This document shows positions 46,921 to 55,685 of a DNA stretch of 58,177 nt, one piece after another. The DNA is taken from positions 1 through 58,177 of the forward strand of contig NZ_JAFHKI010000142.1 in assembly GCF_016937615.1 (NCBI RefSeq). The letters are read 5' to 3'. The notes beneath the pieces were generated by a model. The model saw nothing but the letters and a program-made list of their open reading frames with translations, made no database searches and had not been told where the DNA came from. Numbering within the stretch: the first letter of the stretch is position 1; every line of letters starts with the position of its first letter. The position numbers were made by a program, and so were the translations under genes. The stretch is from Pseudomonas lactucae (lineage in GTDB: Bacteria > Pseudomonadota > Gammaproteobacteria > Pseudomonadales > Pseudomonadaceae).

Positions 46921-48231
46921 ATGAGCACCACCTATAACGAGGCCGCGAGCGCCGCGCCGACCAACTCGACCGCACGGGTTGCCACCGCGAGCATCGTCGG
47001 CACTGCTATCGAGTTCTATGACTTTTATATCTACGCCACCGCCGCCGCATTGGTGATCGGCCCGGTGTTCTTCCCGCAGAGCTCCGGCACCGCGCAAATG
47101 CTGGCGTCGTTCCTGACCTTCGGTATCGCCTTTATCGCCCGTCCGCTGGGCTCGGCGTTGTTTGGCCACTTCGGCGACCGCATCGGTCGTAAGTCCACAC
47201 TGGTGGCTTCGCTGCTGCTGATGGGCGTGTGCACCACGCTGATCGGCTTGCTGCCCGGTTATGACAGCATCGGGGCCTGGGCGCCGATCCTGTTGTGTGT
47301 GCTGCGCTTTGGCCAGGGCCTGGGCCTTGGCGGCGAATGGGGTGGCGCCGCGCTGCTGGCCACCGAAAACGCCCCCAAGGGCAAGCGCGCCTGGTTCGGC
47401 ATGTTCCCGCAACTGGGCCCGTCGATTGGCTTCCTGGCCGCCAACGGCCTGTTCCTGATCCTGGCCATGAGTCTGAACGACGAGCAGTTCCGCAGCTGGG
47501 GCTGGCGTATCCCGTTCATCCTCAGCGCCGCGCTGGTGATGGTCGGCCTGTATGCACGTCTGAAGCTGCACGAAACCCCGGTGTTCGCCAATGCCGTGGC
47601 CAAGGAAAAGCCGGTGAAAGTGCCGTTGGTGGAGCTGTTCAGCCAGCATTGGCTGCCGGTGCTGCTGGGCGCGGCGTCAATGGTGGTGTGCTATGCGCTG
47701 TTCTATATCACCACGGCGTTTTCCCTGAGTTACGGCGTGTCGACCCTGGGCTACAGCCGCGAAACCTTCCTCGCGCTGCTGTGTTTTGCCGTGTTGTTCA
47801 TGGGGTTGGCCACGCCTATCGCCGCGTTGGCCAGCGACCGTTATGGACGCAAGCCGGTGCTGATCGTCGGCGCAGTCCTGGCGATTGTGTCGGGTTTCAC
47901 CATGGAGCCACTGCTGACCCACGGCTCGACCTGGGCCGTGGCGCTGTTCCTGGCACTGGAGCTGTTCTTGATGGGGGTGACCTTCGCCCCGATGGGCGCG
48001 CTGTTGCCGGAACTGTTCCCGACCCGCGTGCGTTATACCGGGGCTTCGGCGGCGTATAACCTGGGTGGGATTGTCGGTGCGTCGGCGGCACCGTTCTTCG
48101 CGACCAAGCTGGTGGCGATGGGTGGGCTGAGTTATGTCGGCGGGTATGTGTCGGCGGCGGCGTTGCTCAGCCTGATTGCAGTGCTGTGCCTGAAAGAGAC
48201 GCGGGATAATGACTTGAATAGTGTTGCCTGA
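46921..48231 (+). CDS. MFS metabolite:H+ symporter
   Basis: 436 residues, twelve membrane segments. Belongs to the ProP/ShiA/KgtP-like metabolite:proton symporter group: ATASIVGTAIEFYDFYIYATAAALVIGPVFFP at the start, GHFGDRIGRKSTLV (motif A), RFGQGLGLGGEWGGAALLATENAP, and LLPELFPTRVRYTGAS. Imports an organic acid, betaine or similar; substrate not predictable. AGGGA precedes the ATG. Between the CorC-like gene and purT, as PA3749. Confidence 0.9.
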   Translation: MSTTYNEAASAAPTNSTARVATASIVGTAIEFYDFYIYATAAALVIGPVFFPQSSGTAQMLASFLTFGIAFIARPLGSALFGHFGDRIGRKSTLVASLLLMGVCTTLIGLLPGYDSIGAWAPILLCVLRFGQGLGLGGEWGGAALLATENAPKGKRAWFGMFPQLGPSIGFLAANGLFLILAMSLNDEQFRSWGWRIPFILSAALVMVGLYARLKLHETPVFANAVAKEKPVKVPLVELFSQHWLPVLLGAASMVVCYALFYITTAFSLSYGVSTLGYSRETFLALLCFAVLFMGLATPIAALASDRYGRKPVLIVGAVLAIVSGFTMEPLLTHGSTWAVALFLALELFLMGVTFAPMGALLPELFPTRVRYTGASAAYNLGGIVGASAAPFFATKLVAMGGLSYVGGYVSAAALLSLIAVLCLKETRDNDLNSVA

Positions 48232-48237
48232 TAGTTC

Positions 48238-48342
48238 GCTATCGGGAGCAAGCCCCCTCCCACACTTAACCGCGTTTAATCTGTAGGAATGCGGTCAAAA
48301 TGTGGGAGGGGCGGTGCGACGATTCGACTTGCCCCGATGCTT
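48238..48342. repeat. REPIN containing the insert-bearing REP variant (copy 2)
   Basis: Left arm GCTATCGGGAGCAAGCCCCC with TCCCACACTT (48238-48267) faces the 32-base variant at 48301-48332, which continues CCCGATGC. The right arm contains the 17-base insert and the left arm does not, so the pair mixes ordinary and variant REP. Confidence 0.8.
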
Positions 48343-49524
48343 TTAGAGCTCTACAACAACCGCCTGGGACGCACGAGTCGCCTTGGCCCGAGCCGCCTCA
48401 ATCGACTCATCCCGCGCCAATGCCACGCCCATACGGCGTTGGCCGTTCACTTCTGGCTTACCGAACAAACGCAACGCCGTGTCCGGTTCGCTCAGTGCGG
48501 CGCCGAGGTTGGCGAATGCCGTCTGGGTCGACTGCCCTTCCACCAGAATCACCGCCGAGGCCGAAGGCCCGAACTGGCGAATCAATGGAATCGGCAGGCC
48601 GAGGATGGCGCGCGCATGCAGGGCAAACTGCGACAGGTCCTGGGAAATCAGAGTCACCAGACCGGTGTCATGCGGGCGCGGCGACACTTCGCTGAACCAC
48701 ACCTGATCGCCCTTGATGAACAGTTCGACGCCAAACAGGCCACGCCCGCCCAAGGCCTCGGTCACGGCTTTGGCCACGCGCTCGGATTCGGCCAGGGCCA
48801 CCGGGCTCATCGCCTGCGGCTGCCAGGACTCTTGGTAATCGCCTTTTTCCTGACGGTGACCGACCGGCGCACAGAAGGTGGTGCCGCCAATGTGGCGCAC
48901 GGTCAGCAGGGTGATTTCGTAGTCGAAGTCGATAAAGCCTTCGATGATCACCCGGCCCTTGCCGGCACGTCCGCCTTCCTGGGCGTAATCCCAGGCTTTT
49001 TGCACGTCATCCATGCCGCGCAACAAGCTCTGGCCCTTGCCCGACGAACTCATCACCGGCTTGACCACACAGGGGAAGCCCAGGTCCTGCACGGCCTTGC
49101 TGTAGTCTTCGAAGGTATCGGCGAAGTGGTACGGCGAGGTCGGCAGGTCCAGTTCTTCGGCGGCCAGACGCCGGATGCCCTCGCGGTTCATGGTCAGCGA
49201 GGCGGCGCGCGCGGTCGGGATCACCGTGAAACCTTCGGCCTCCAGCTCCACCAGAGTGGCGGTGGCGATGGCTTCGATTTCCGGCACGATAAAATGCGGC
49301 TTCTCCGCCTCGATCACCGCTCGCAGGGCGGCGCCGTCGAGCATATTGATCACGTGGCTGCGATGCGCCACCTGCATGGCCGGCGCGTTGGCGTAGCGAT
49401 CCACGGCAATCACTTCAACGCCCAGGCGCTGCAGCTCGATTACCACTTCCTTGCCCAGCTCGCCGCAGCCACACAGCAAAACGCGGGTCGCGGTAGGCGA
49501 CAGTGGAGTTCCGATTCGGGTCAT
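48343..49524 (-). CDS. purT: formate-dependent phosphoribosylglycinamide formyltransferase PurT
   Basis: 393 residues. ATP-grasp enzyme formylating GAR with formate and ATP in purine synthesis. N-terminal pre-ATP-grasp fold LLCGCGELGKEVVIELQRLGVEVIAVDRYANAPAMQVA; ATP-binding PCVVKPVMSSSGKGQSLLRG; metal and phosphate loops GRGLFGVELFIKGDQVWFSEVSPRPHDTGLVTL. GAGGACTTGAG precedes the ATG. Confidence 0.98.
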   Translation of the reverse strand: MTRIGTPLSPTATRVLLCGCGELGKEVVIELQRLGVEVIAVDRYANAPAMQVAHRSHVINMLDGAALRAVIEAEKPHFIVPEIEAIATATLVELEAEGFTVIPTARAASLTMNREGIRRLAAEELDLPTSPYHFADTFEDYSKAVQDLGFPCVVKPVMSSSGKGQSLLRGMDDVQKAWDYAQEGGRAGKGRVIIEGFIDFDYEITLLTVRHIGGTTFCAPVGHRQEKGDYQESWQPQAMSPVALAESERVAKAVTEALGGRGLFGVELFIKGDQVWFSEVSPRPHDTGLVTLISQDLSQFALHARAILGLPIPLIRQFGPSASAVILVEGQSTQTAFANLGAALSEPDTALRLFGKPEVNGQRRMGVALARDESIEAARAKATRASQAVVVEL

Positions 49525-49620
49525 CTCAAGTCCTCAAGGGAGCGGATCAGGGGGAGAAAGGCCGCGATAATACATGAACGCGCCATACCGACTCCACTGA
49601 TCAGCGCCGGGCTGCACGCG

Positions 49621-50859
49621 CTATACCTCTGAATCCCAGATCACCGAGACACTGCCCGACCACGTCTCGCCCTCTCGCTTGAGCATTTCTTCCACGCCTT
49701 CGCGCTGGACTTCGAAGTGCAAGGTCGCGGGCCTGCGGTCGACGTAAAAAGATGGTTGAAACAACTCGCTGCCCGTTCCGCTGACCCGCAACGGCAGCCG
49801 ATTAACCGCCGCGCCATCGGTGTTGGTCATGCCGTTGGGCAAGCTGACCAGCACGTCCAACGGCACCAGGTCGCCGGCGGCGTTTTTCACCGCGCAGGTA
49901 TCGCCGATCTGGCCGGTGCCGCATTCGAGCTGCATCTTGAAGCGTGAACTGGCCGAGAGGTTGAAGGTCTGGTCGCGGAACAGGCGCGCGGGTTTACGGC
50001 CCTGGTTGAGCCAGGCTTGCCAGCCGCCCTGGGGCTCCAGTTGGATGCGATTGCCACCGGGTGGGATTTCGACCTTGAGGGTGTGCTCGACGGTCAGCGT
50101 AAAGACAATCTGGAACGTCGAATCGCTGGGGAGCATTACGTCGCCAAAATCGATCTGCTGACCGGGGCCAACCGTATAGGTCACCTGCCCGGTATACAGG
50201 CCAGCCTCCATTTTCAACGGGTTAGGCGTCTCCAGCTCATAAGCGAAAATGACATTCCCCGTGTTGGCGTAATTGATGACAAAGCCTTGATCGAGGTCGA
50301 AATTGGCCTGTTTGGAGCACATCGTTTCGTCGTTGGGGAAAATCCAGAAGAAGTTGGCCCAGTTGTGCCCCACGCCCGACAAATACGACACCCCCGTACA
50401 CGGAGGAGCGGTCAACCAGGTGCTCCCCCACAAACGAGCATGCCCCCAAGACCCGCCGATCCCCGTCAGATCCTCGACCGATCGAAAGGTGTAATACGTT
50501 GCGCCAATTCCCTTGATCCGCACCCTTAACACGTCCGTCGCACCGGTTTGCGAATGAGTCACCTGCAGGTCGGACCAGCCCGGCAACTTGATCATCGGCC
50601 CGTTGCGCTGACTGTGCCCGGCTCGGATGGGCTCCTTGGCGGAAAACGTCACCGGCATGAACAGACTGTGAATATTCAAAGAGGCGCAGTACGCCGGGTG
50701 GGCCGCGCATAACGCACGATTCGGCGTGTCATTTCTGAATTTGTTCTCAAACGGTTTTGCCGGATCAGGTCGGAATGACGCATCGATATTCACGCTACCC
50801 GCACTGGCCAAGGCAGGGAGCGCCATACACAGCAACAGCAGAAAGAAACGCTTACTCAT
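49621..50859 (-). CDS. tip adhesin of alpha-class (CS1/CFA/I-like) fimbriae
   Basis: 412 residues with a signal peptide ending near ALASAG (about 21). It is last in the fimbrial operon and matches the CfaE/CooD position and design: a long N-terminal adhesin part with three or four cysteine pairs' worth of Cys (CAAHPAYC, PPCTG, MCSKQ), then a pilin-like C-terminal part from about 290 (ECGTGQIGDTC, LPLRVSGTGSELFQPSFYVDRRPATLHFEV, ending GSVSVIWDSEV). Such tips start assembly at the usher and bind the target surface. The start overlaps the preceding gene by four bases (ATGA). The receptor is unknown. Confidence 0.82.
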   Translation of the reverse strand: MSKRFFLLLLCMALPALASAGSVNIDASFRPDPAKPFENKFRNDTPNRALCAAHPAYCASLNIHSLFMPVTFSAKEPIRAGHSQRNGPMIKLPGWSDLQVTHSQTGATDVLRVRIKGIGATYYTFRSVEDLTGIGGSWGHARLWGSTWLTAPPCTGVSYLSGVGHNWANFFWIFPNDETMCSKQANFDLDQGFVINYANTGNVIFAYELETPNPLKMEAGLYTGQVTYTVGPGQQIDFGDVMLPSDSTFQIVFTLTVEHTLKVEIPPGGNRIQLEPQGGWQAWLNQGRKPARLFRDQTFNLSASSRFKMQLECGTGQIGDTCAVKNAAGDLVPLDVLVSLPNGMTNTDGAAVNRLPLRVSGTGSELFQPSFYVDRRPATLHFEVQREGVEEMLKREGETWSGSVSVIWDSEV

Positions 50860-51341
50860 GGACTCATCGCCTCAAAAATCATATGCACCGTGCCGTGGTA
50901 ATCCCCAGCCGCGAAGCGTTCCTCCCCCTGCACCGCCGCGATTTCCAGCATCACCCGCCGGCCCGGCCGGGCGTCGTCCACCACCGGCTGGCTGTCCAGC
51001 GACAGCGCCACTTTGTTGAACGCCACGTTCAGGTCGATCTCGTCGCGGCCATTGGACAGATAGGCCCGCTCGCTCAGGCGCGCGTTGATGCCGCCGTTGA
51101 TGTTCTTCACATCAAAGTGGGCGCGCAGCGGGCTGAGGGTCGAGGTGGCCAGGTTCCAGTTCAGGCGTTGTTCGCGCGCCAGCAGTTGCGGGTCTACCGG
51201 CAACACAAAAAAGCTGGCGGCCGGAATGGTGACCGACACTTCGAACTGCTCGACGAAGCGCGCGGCCAAGGCCACGGGGGCCAGCGCCGAGGCGATTGCC
51301 AACAGACCGGCGGTGAGTGAGTTACGCAGCATGTTTTCCAT
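50856..51341 (-). CDS. minor pilin, paralogue of the major fimbrial subunit
   Basis: 161 residues; signal peptide to about LAARF (27). Secreted pilin of the CS1 type. It lines up along its length with the major subunit at 54.8-55.3 kb: IPAASFFVLPVDPQLLAREQRLNWNL against VPATTFHVQPVDPDLIAKDQVLNYNP, and AAGDYHGTVHMIFEA against EPGAYTGQVHMVFDA. Its place between chaperone and tip adhesin suggests an adaptor or basal subunit. Classical CS1 and cable-pilus operons have one pilin plus the tip, so the second pilin is a notable difference. Confidence 0.8.
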   Translation of the reverse strand: MENMLRNSLTAGLLAIASALAPVALAARFVEQFEVSVTIPAASFFVLPVDPQLLAREQRLNWNLATSTLSPLRAHFDVKNINGGINARLSERAYLSNGRDEIDLNVAFNKVALSLDSQPVVDDARPGRRVMLEIAAVQGEERFAAGDYHGTVHMIFEAMSP

Positions 51342-51380
51342 CCTTGCCTGGGCGCGATGGGGTTGGGGTCGAAAGCGTTT

Positions 51381-52127
51381 TCATTGGCCGACCACACGCA
51401 CTTTTTGGGTCTGCGCGCCCTCGACCAGATCGAAGCGGTATTCGCGCCCGGCCTGTTTGTCGAACTGGAACGTACGCCCCGCCAGCACATGGTGCTTGGT
51501 GGTGGGCTGGCAGTCGTTTTCCTGCTTGACCGAGCAATCCTTGAACTCGCCGACCACCACCACGGTGTTGCCGTTATTACGCAGGCTGTAGTGGCTTGGC
51601 GTGTCTTTGATCACGCTGTCGTAGCGTGAATCCTTGGGCCGTACGAAAAACACGGTGCCGTAGCCGGCCAGGATGTTGACTCCGGCCGACAGGTCCTTTT
51701 TGTACTCTTCGCGTTCTTCGGGCGTGATGGCGAATTCATCGTCCTTCTCCGGCACCACCGGGATGAAGCGCACGCGGAAGTAGCGCTCCTTGTCGCGCTC
51801 GCCCATGTACAACAAGCGCGTGCCCTGTACGCCGTTGGCCGGCACGATCAAGCGCGCGGGGCTGGCCATCAGGCCGTTGCGGGCGGTCATGTCGGGCTGC
51901 GACTGCACCGGCACTTCGCGGTGGCTGCCGTCGGCGTCATAAAGGATCTCGAAGATGTTCACTTTGACGAAAGCCGTGCTATCACCACCGTTGAACACAC
52001 GTTTCAAATAGGTACTTTTATCGCCCTCCAGGTAGTCGTACACCACCCCGACATTGATCTGCGGCCCGGCCAGTGCGGCACTGGAGCACAACGAAAAACC
52101 AAGAACAGCCCACCAGCGTTTCATCAC
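51381..52127 (-). CDS. periplasmic fimbrial chaperone (CfaA-like)
   Basis: 248 residues; signal peptide to about ALAGP (21). Two immunoglobulin-like domains are suggested by GVVYDYLEGDKSTYLKRVFNGGDSTAFVKVNIFEI, the basic strand LIVPANGVQGTRLLYMGERDKERYFRVRFIPV (the pilin-holding edge), and a second domain with HYSLRNNGNTVVVVGEFKDC. It keeps pilins folded until delivery to the usher, whose gene ends 11 bases before it. It is closest in pattern to alpha-class chaperones rather than FimC/PapD. Confidence 0.84.
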   Translation of the reverse strand: MMKRWWAVLGFSLCSSAALAGPQINVGVVYDYLEGDKSTYLKRVFNGGDSTAFVKVNIFEILYDADGSHREVPVQSQPDMTARNGLMASPARLIVPANGVQGTRLLYMGERDKERYFRVRFIPVVPEKDDEFAITPEEREEYKKDLSAGVNILAGYGTVFFVRPKDSRYDSVIKDTPSHYSLRNNGNTVVVVGEFKDCSVKQENDCQPTTKHHVLAGRTFQFDKQAGREYRFDLVEGAQTQKVRVVGQ

Positions 52128-52137
52128 TTTTCAACCT

Positions 52138-54666
52138 CTACTCATGCTTAACCGGCGATCGCGGCCGGGTGGCCATATCGGCCAAGGTGTCTGGGGTACA
52201 GCGCAGATCGCCGATCATCAGCACGTCGTTCTCGCGGCGCGCGTTGTCCGGGTCCAGGCGGAACTGGCACAACAACTGGTTCTTGGCGCGCACTTCGAGG
52301 GTCGGCGAGCCGGCATTCATTTCCATCGAGAAGAACCCGTCCGCTTCGCTCACACCACGGCTGGCGTGGTTGATCACGTGGTGACCGCGCAGCGGACGGC
52401 CTTGGGCGTCGACCAGGCGGCCGAGCACGGTCACGGTCTTGCTCACGGTGATCTTGCGGTACTCCACGCCACCCTTGTTCAGGTGGTAGCGGGTACGCGC
52501 CGGCTGAATGCTCGCGGAGGGCACGTCGTTGCCTTCGAAGTCGAAGTTCACCGTGCTGTTCTTGTACGCCGTGATCGGGATGAAGTTGCGCCCCACCCGC
52601 AGGTGCGCGCTGCCGCCGCTGAGGTCGTCGGCGCGCAGGGCGATGTCATCCAGGTCCGATTCCACATCGACGATCATCCCGGCACCGGACCCTTGGTGCT
52701 GACTGGTTATCACCAGCTCTTCGCCACTGAAGGCCACGGTGCTGTCCAGGTTCAGGCCACCGGTGAGGTTGCCGTTGTAGGAAGAGCGCTGGATAAACGC
52801 ATCGCCGTTGATATGGTCGCTGCTGAAGTTGGCCAGCCCCGACATGCCCACGCCATAGGTGTCGGTGATCGCCGTGGCCGAGACGCTTTGCAGCACATGG
52901 CCCTGCAGGTCTTTGCGATAGGTGAGCGAGGCGTTGTTGTCGCGCCCGCCGTCGCGCGAGGTGCGCGTACCGATGCTGCCGGAAAGCTGCTCACCGGCAC
53001 TGCCCAGGGCCAGGCTGACGGTCAGGTCGAGCCCGCGATTGCGTGCATCGCCGCTGCTGTAGCTGCCGGGGCGGTCGAACACTGAGAACCGCCAGTTACC
53101 CTCGTTGCCGAACAAAGACGTACGTTGTGTCCAGCCCAGGTCCAGCGCCACGCCTTCGGTATTGCCGGTGCTGTGGGAAACACGTGCATTGAGGGTGTTC
53201 TTGCTGTCCAGGCGATGGTTGACCGACAGCGATGAGTTGCTGGTCTGGCCGATAAACACATTGCGCTGACGAATCCGCGTGCCGTCCGGCAGGGTTTCGT
53301 AGGTGTTGGTGGTGTCCAGCCAGCTACGGGTATGGGTGGCGAAAATACTGCCGGAGCCGTAGTTGTACATGGTCTGCACATCGAGGCCGGTACCGTGGTC
53401 CTGGGTGTCGTAGACATTGGCGAAAAAGTTGACGTTATTGGCCACGGTCCAGTCGATGGAGGTGCCGTATTGCAGCATCTCGCGCACCTGGCGCGCCGAG
53501 ACGCCGAGAATCACTCGCGGGTGCAGCAGGTAGTTGAGCGCGGCGCCGGCCGCGACCTTGCCCGACGACTGCTCATCCCAGTTGCTCAACAGTTTGCTTT
53601 CCTGCCCGGCGAACAGGTTGTAGCGCCAGCGCTCGTCCGCGTTACGCCAGTTGCTCGGTTTGTACACCAGCTCTTCGGTGGTGGAGGTGATTTGCCCGTC
53701 CTCGATCAGGCGCACTTCCACTTCGTAGATACCGCCCGGCAATGGCCGCGTGTCGAGGGTGCGCAAGCCGGCTTCGACCGGCTGCGTATTGATCAGCAAG
53801 CCGTTGCGGTAGATCTCCACCGAACCTTGCCGGTTGGCGGTGACGTAGATCGGGTAGACGCTGGGCTTGGCACTGTGGATGGCCAGGCTGTCGGAGCTGC
53901 CGTACATCACGCCCACCGCCGTGTCGGGGCTGGCGCCGAACGCACGCGGTTGGCGGCTCAAGCCTTCGGAGCTGGGCATGAAGTAGCCCATGCGCAGGAA
54001 GCGGCCGGCCAGTTCACGCTGTGAGTAGAGTTCGTGTACCGCGTGGTAAAGCTTGTCATCCGGCCCGCCCATGCGCGCCAGTTGCATGTTCAGGCTCTGG
54101 GTCCAGTTGCCCAGGCTGCTGCTGGCTTCCAGGCCGTAACGCCCGCCCAGGTCCTGATCCTTGCCACCGTTGAGGTTCAACTGGTTGCGAATGATCAGGC
54201 CGGTACTGCCGCCTTCAGGTTGGTCGTAATAGCGCTTGGCTTCGGCATCGCGCTCGGCATTTTCGGTGAGGATCGATACCACCGAGCTTTCCAGGTTGTA
54301 ATGCACGGCCAGCATCTGCTGCGGGCAACGGCCCCGGCAGGCGCCGAGCGTTATGCCCTGCTGTAGATAAGTGGCCCATACATCACGCTCGGCCGGGGTG
54401 AACTGGCTGTCGCTGCTGTCGGTAAAGTCCAGCAAGGTCAATTGGTCATCGCGAGACAATACAATCATCGCCTCGCCAAGAAACTGCCCATCCAGGTCCA
54501 CCCGAACCGCCAGTGGCACGTCGAAGAAGTGTTCTTCAAAGTCCGAGGGCAAACCTTCGGCTTGGGCCAAAAGGCTTCTTACTGTTGTATCGGGCGCAGG
54601 AGCAGCTAACGCACTCGCGCATATAAAGAGCGCAAGCGCCGCCGCGACGGGAGTCATCGGAAACAT
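52138..54666 (-). CDS. outer-membrane usher of alpha-class fimbriae
   Basis: 842 residues; signal peptide to about LAAPAP (23). The N-terminal domain has a Cys pair (GACRGRCPQQML). The central barrel follows, with a TcfC-type E-set plug (ITSTTEELVYKPSNWR) and repeated beta strands. The C-terminal region (ITVSKTVTVLGRLVDAQGRPLRGHHVINHASRGVSEADGFF) matches the CS1-pili C-terminal domain. It secretes and orders the subunits. It is separated from the major pilin gene by 119 bases holding an RNA hairpin, which would lower its expression relative to the pilin. Confidence 0.88.
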   Translation of the reverse strand: MFPMTPVAAALALFICASALAAPAPDTTVRSLLAQAEGLPSDFEEHFFDVPLAVRVDLDGQFLGEAMIVLSRDDQLTLLDFTDSSDSQFTPAERDVWATYLQQGITLGACRGRCPQQMLAVHYNLESSVVSILTENAERDAEAKRYYDQPEGGSTGLIIRNQLNLNGGKDQDLGGRYGLEASSSLGNWTQSLNMQLARMGGPDDKLYHAVHELYSQRELAGRFLRMGYFMPSSEGLSRQPRAFGASPDTAVGVMYGSSDSLAIHSAKPSVYPIYVTANRQGSVEIYRNGLLINTQPVEAGLRTLDTRPLPGGIYEVEVRLIEDGQITSTTEELVYKPSNWRNADERWRYNLFAGQESKLLSNWDEQSSGKVAAGAALNYLLHPRVILGVSARQVREMLQYGTSIDWTVANNVNFFANVYDTQDHGTGLDVQTMYNYGSGSIFATHTRSWLDTTNTYETLPDGTRIRQRNVFIGQTSNSSLSVNHRLDSKNTLNARVSHSTGNTEGVALDLGWTQRTSLFGNEGNWRFSVFDRPGSYSSGDARNRGLDLTVSLALGSAGEQLSGSIGTRTSRDGGRDNNASLTYRKDLQGHVLQSVSATAITDTYGVGMSGLANFSSDHINGDAFIQRSSYNGNLTGGLNLDSTVAFSGEELVITSQHQGSGAGMIVDVESDLDDIALRADDLSGGSAHLRVGRNFIPITAYKNSTVNFDFEGNDVPSASIQPARTRYHLNKGGVEYRKITVSKTVTVLGRLVDAQGRPLRGHHVINHASRGVSEADGFFSMEMNAGSPTLEVRAKNQLLCQFRLDPDNARRENDVLMIGDLRCTPDTLADMATRPRSPVKHE

Positions 54667-54706
54667 GAACGAAGTACTCTAATTACAGTGGGCAGCGATC
54701 CAGAAA

Positions 54707-54740
54707 CCACCTGACAGGCGATCACTCACCTGCCAGGCGG
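54707..54740 (-). terminator. RNA hairpin (attenuator) between major pilin and usher
   Basis: On the minus strand CCGCCTGGCAGG (54740-54729) and CCTGTCAGGTGG (54718-54707) form 12 pairs, two of them G-U, around a 10-base loop. TTTCT follows. On the plus strand the same places are A-C mismatches, so the fold only works in the fimbrial transcript. Confidence 0.65.
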
Positions 54741-54785
54741 CAAGAGGACTCAATGAATTAATCACTCAAAGAGCTGGAACCGGCT

Positions 54786-55277
54786 TTACGCCTCGACAAC
54801 GGCGTCGAATACCATATGCACTTGGCCGGTGTAGGCGCCCGGCTCATAGCCGCTGCCGGGTTTGGTCGGTGTGATCACCATATCGACGCGACGACCGGCA
54901 CTGGCTTCTTCCTTGGTCACCACCGGCTTGGCGGTCCCCACGGTCAGGGTGACGCCGTTGAAGGTCACACCCAACGGAACCGATGCCGAACCGTTGTACA
55001 GCACGGCGGCGGACTCCAGGCTGGCATCGATTCGACCGGCGGTGTGGCGGGTGTCGAACTGCGCGCGCAGGTTGCTCAGGTCACCGTTGGCTGGGTTGTA
55101 GTTGAGTACCTGGTCCTTGGCGATCAGGTCCGGATCGACCGGTTGAACGTGAAACGTGGTTGCCGGCACGGTGGCCACCAGGTTGATGGACGCACGCCCT
55201 TCGCCTGCCGCGAAAGCCAGGGAAGAGTTCAACGCCAGGAAGGCCAATGGCGCGGCGATTGCGATTTTCTTGAACAT
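54786..55277 (-). CDS. CS1-type major fimbrial subunit
   Basis: 163 residues; signal peptide MFKKIAIAAPLAFLALNSSLAFA (about 23). No cysteine in the mature part, as in CfaB/CooA/CblA pilins. Core: ASINLVATVPATTFHVQPVDPDL, LRAQFDTRHTAGRIDASLES, PLGVTFNGVTLTVG, and the closing YEPGAYTGQVHMVFDAVVEA. The N-terminal strand would complete the neighbouring subunit. First gene of the operon, directly after the AT-rich upstream region. Nearest known groups are CFA/I fimbriae of E. coli and cable pili of Burkholderia. Confidence 0.87.
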   Translation of the reverse strand: MFKKIAIAAPLAFLALNSSLAFAAGEGRASINLVATVPATTFHVQPVDPDLIAKDQVLNYNPANGDLSNLRAQFDTRHTAGRIDASLESAAVLYNGSASVPLGVTFNGVTLTVGTAKPVVTKEEASAGRRVDMVITPTKPGSGYEPGAYTGQVHMVFDAVVEA

Positions 55278-55589
55278 GTAGGTACCTGCATTTCAGTTGA
55301 GATTAATTAACATCCATAGGAGACGGCCCTTTCGCATGACAGAACGGTTAACCCGTTGTTGTCAGACCGAAAGTTCAACGCCGGAAGAGTATTAATTGAA
55401 AACAACCGGAAGTAAGCAGGAGGGTTCTGTGTCACACGTAGTTAAATAGCACTCGACACAACATGAAAAAACCGCGACTTCTAACAATTACTAAATACAG
55501 CTGTAAGAAGCGGACTACACTTCTATAAAATCAAAATAATACGATTGACCTCTGCTTTATCAGAATAGATAGGAACACGTAAACAACAA

Positions 55590-55615
55590 TAATTTAGTGC
55601 AATAGCACTAAATTA
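55590..55615. repeat. inverted repeat upstream of the fimbrial operon (1)
   Basis: TAATTTAGTGC and GCACTAAATTA, perfect 11-base arms around AATA. No T-run follows, so it may be an operator. Confidence 0.65.
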
Positions 55616-55631
55616 ACAGCCAATCCAAACC

Positions 55632-55656
55632 AACTAACCGACGACCGGTTAGTTGC
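55632..55656. repeat. inverted repeat upstream of the fimbrial operon (2)
   Basis: CAACTAACCG and CGGTTAGTTG, perfect 10-base arms around ACGAC. The ACTAACCG...CGGTTAGT form recalls TetR-family operators. It lies 30 bases after the DUF1289 stop, so a weak terminator is the alternative. Confidence 0.6.
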
Positions 55657-55685
55657 ATCTCCTTCAAGGAATTCGTCGACAGGCT

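Larger units (their letters stand above)
55278..55685. promoter_or_regulatory. AT-rich regulatory region upstream of the fimbrial operon
   Basis: No gene is seen. About 400 bases are clearly richer in A+T than the surroundings. They carry two long inverted repeats (listed separately) and several TATAAT/TTGACC-like pieces, such as TTGACC at 55543 on the plus strand. It probably contains the fimbrial promoter and binding sites for silencing proteins such as MvaT; no single promoter could be chosen. Confidence 0.5.

Noticed and set aside
46054..47649. 531-codon open frame on the minus strand
   Set aside because: Runs antisense across the CorC-like and MFS genes; composition is that of a third-position GC shadow.
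55278..55685. Invertible fim-switch type promoter
   Set aside because: No matching inverted repeats flank a promoter-sized segment and no recombinase gene is near; the palindromes seen are local stems.
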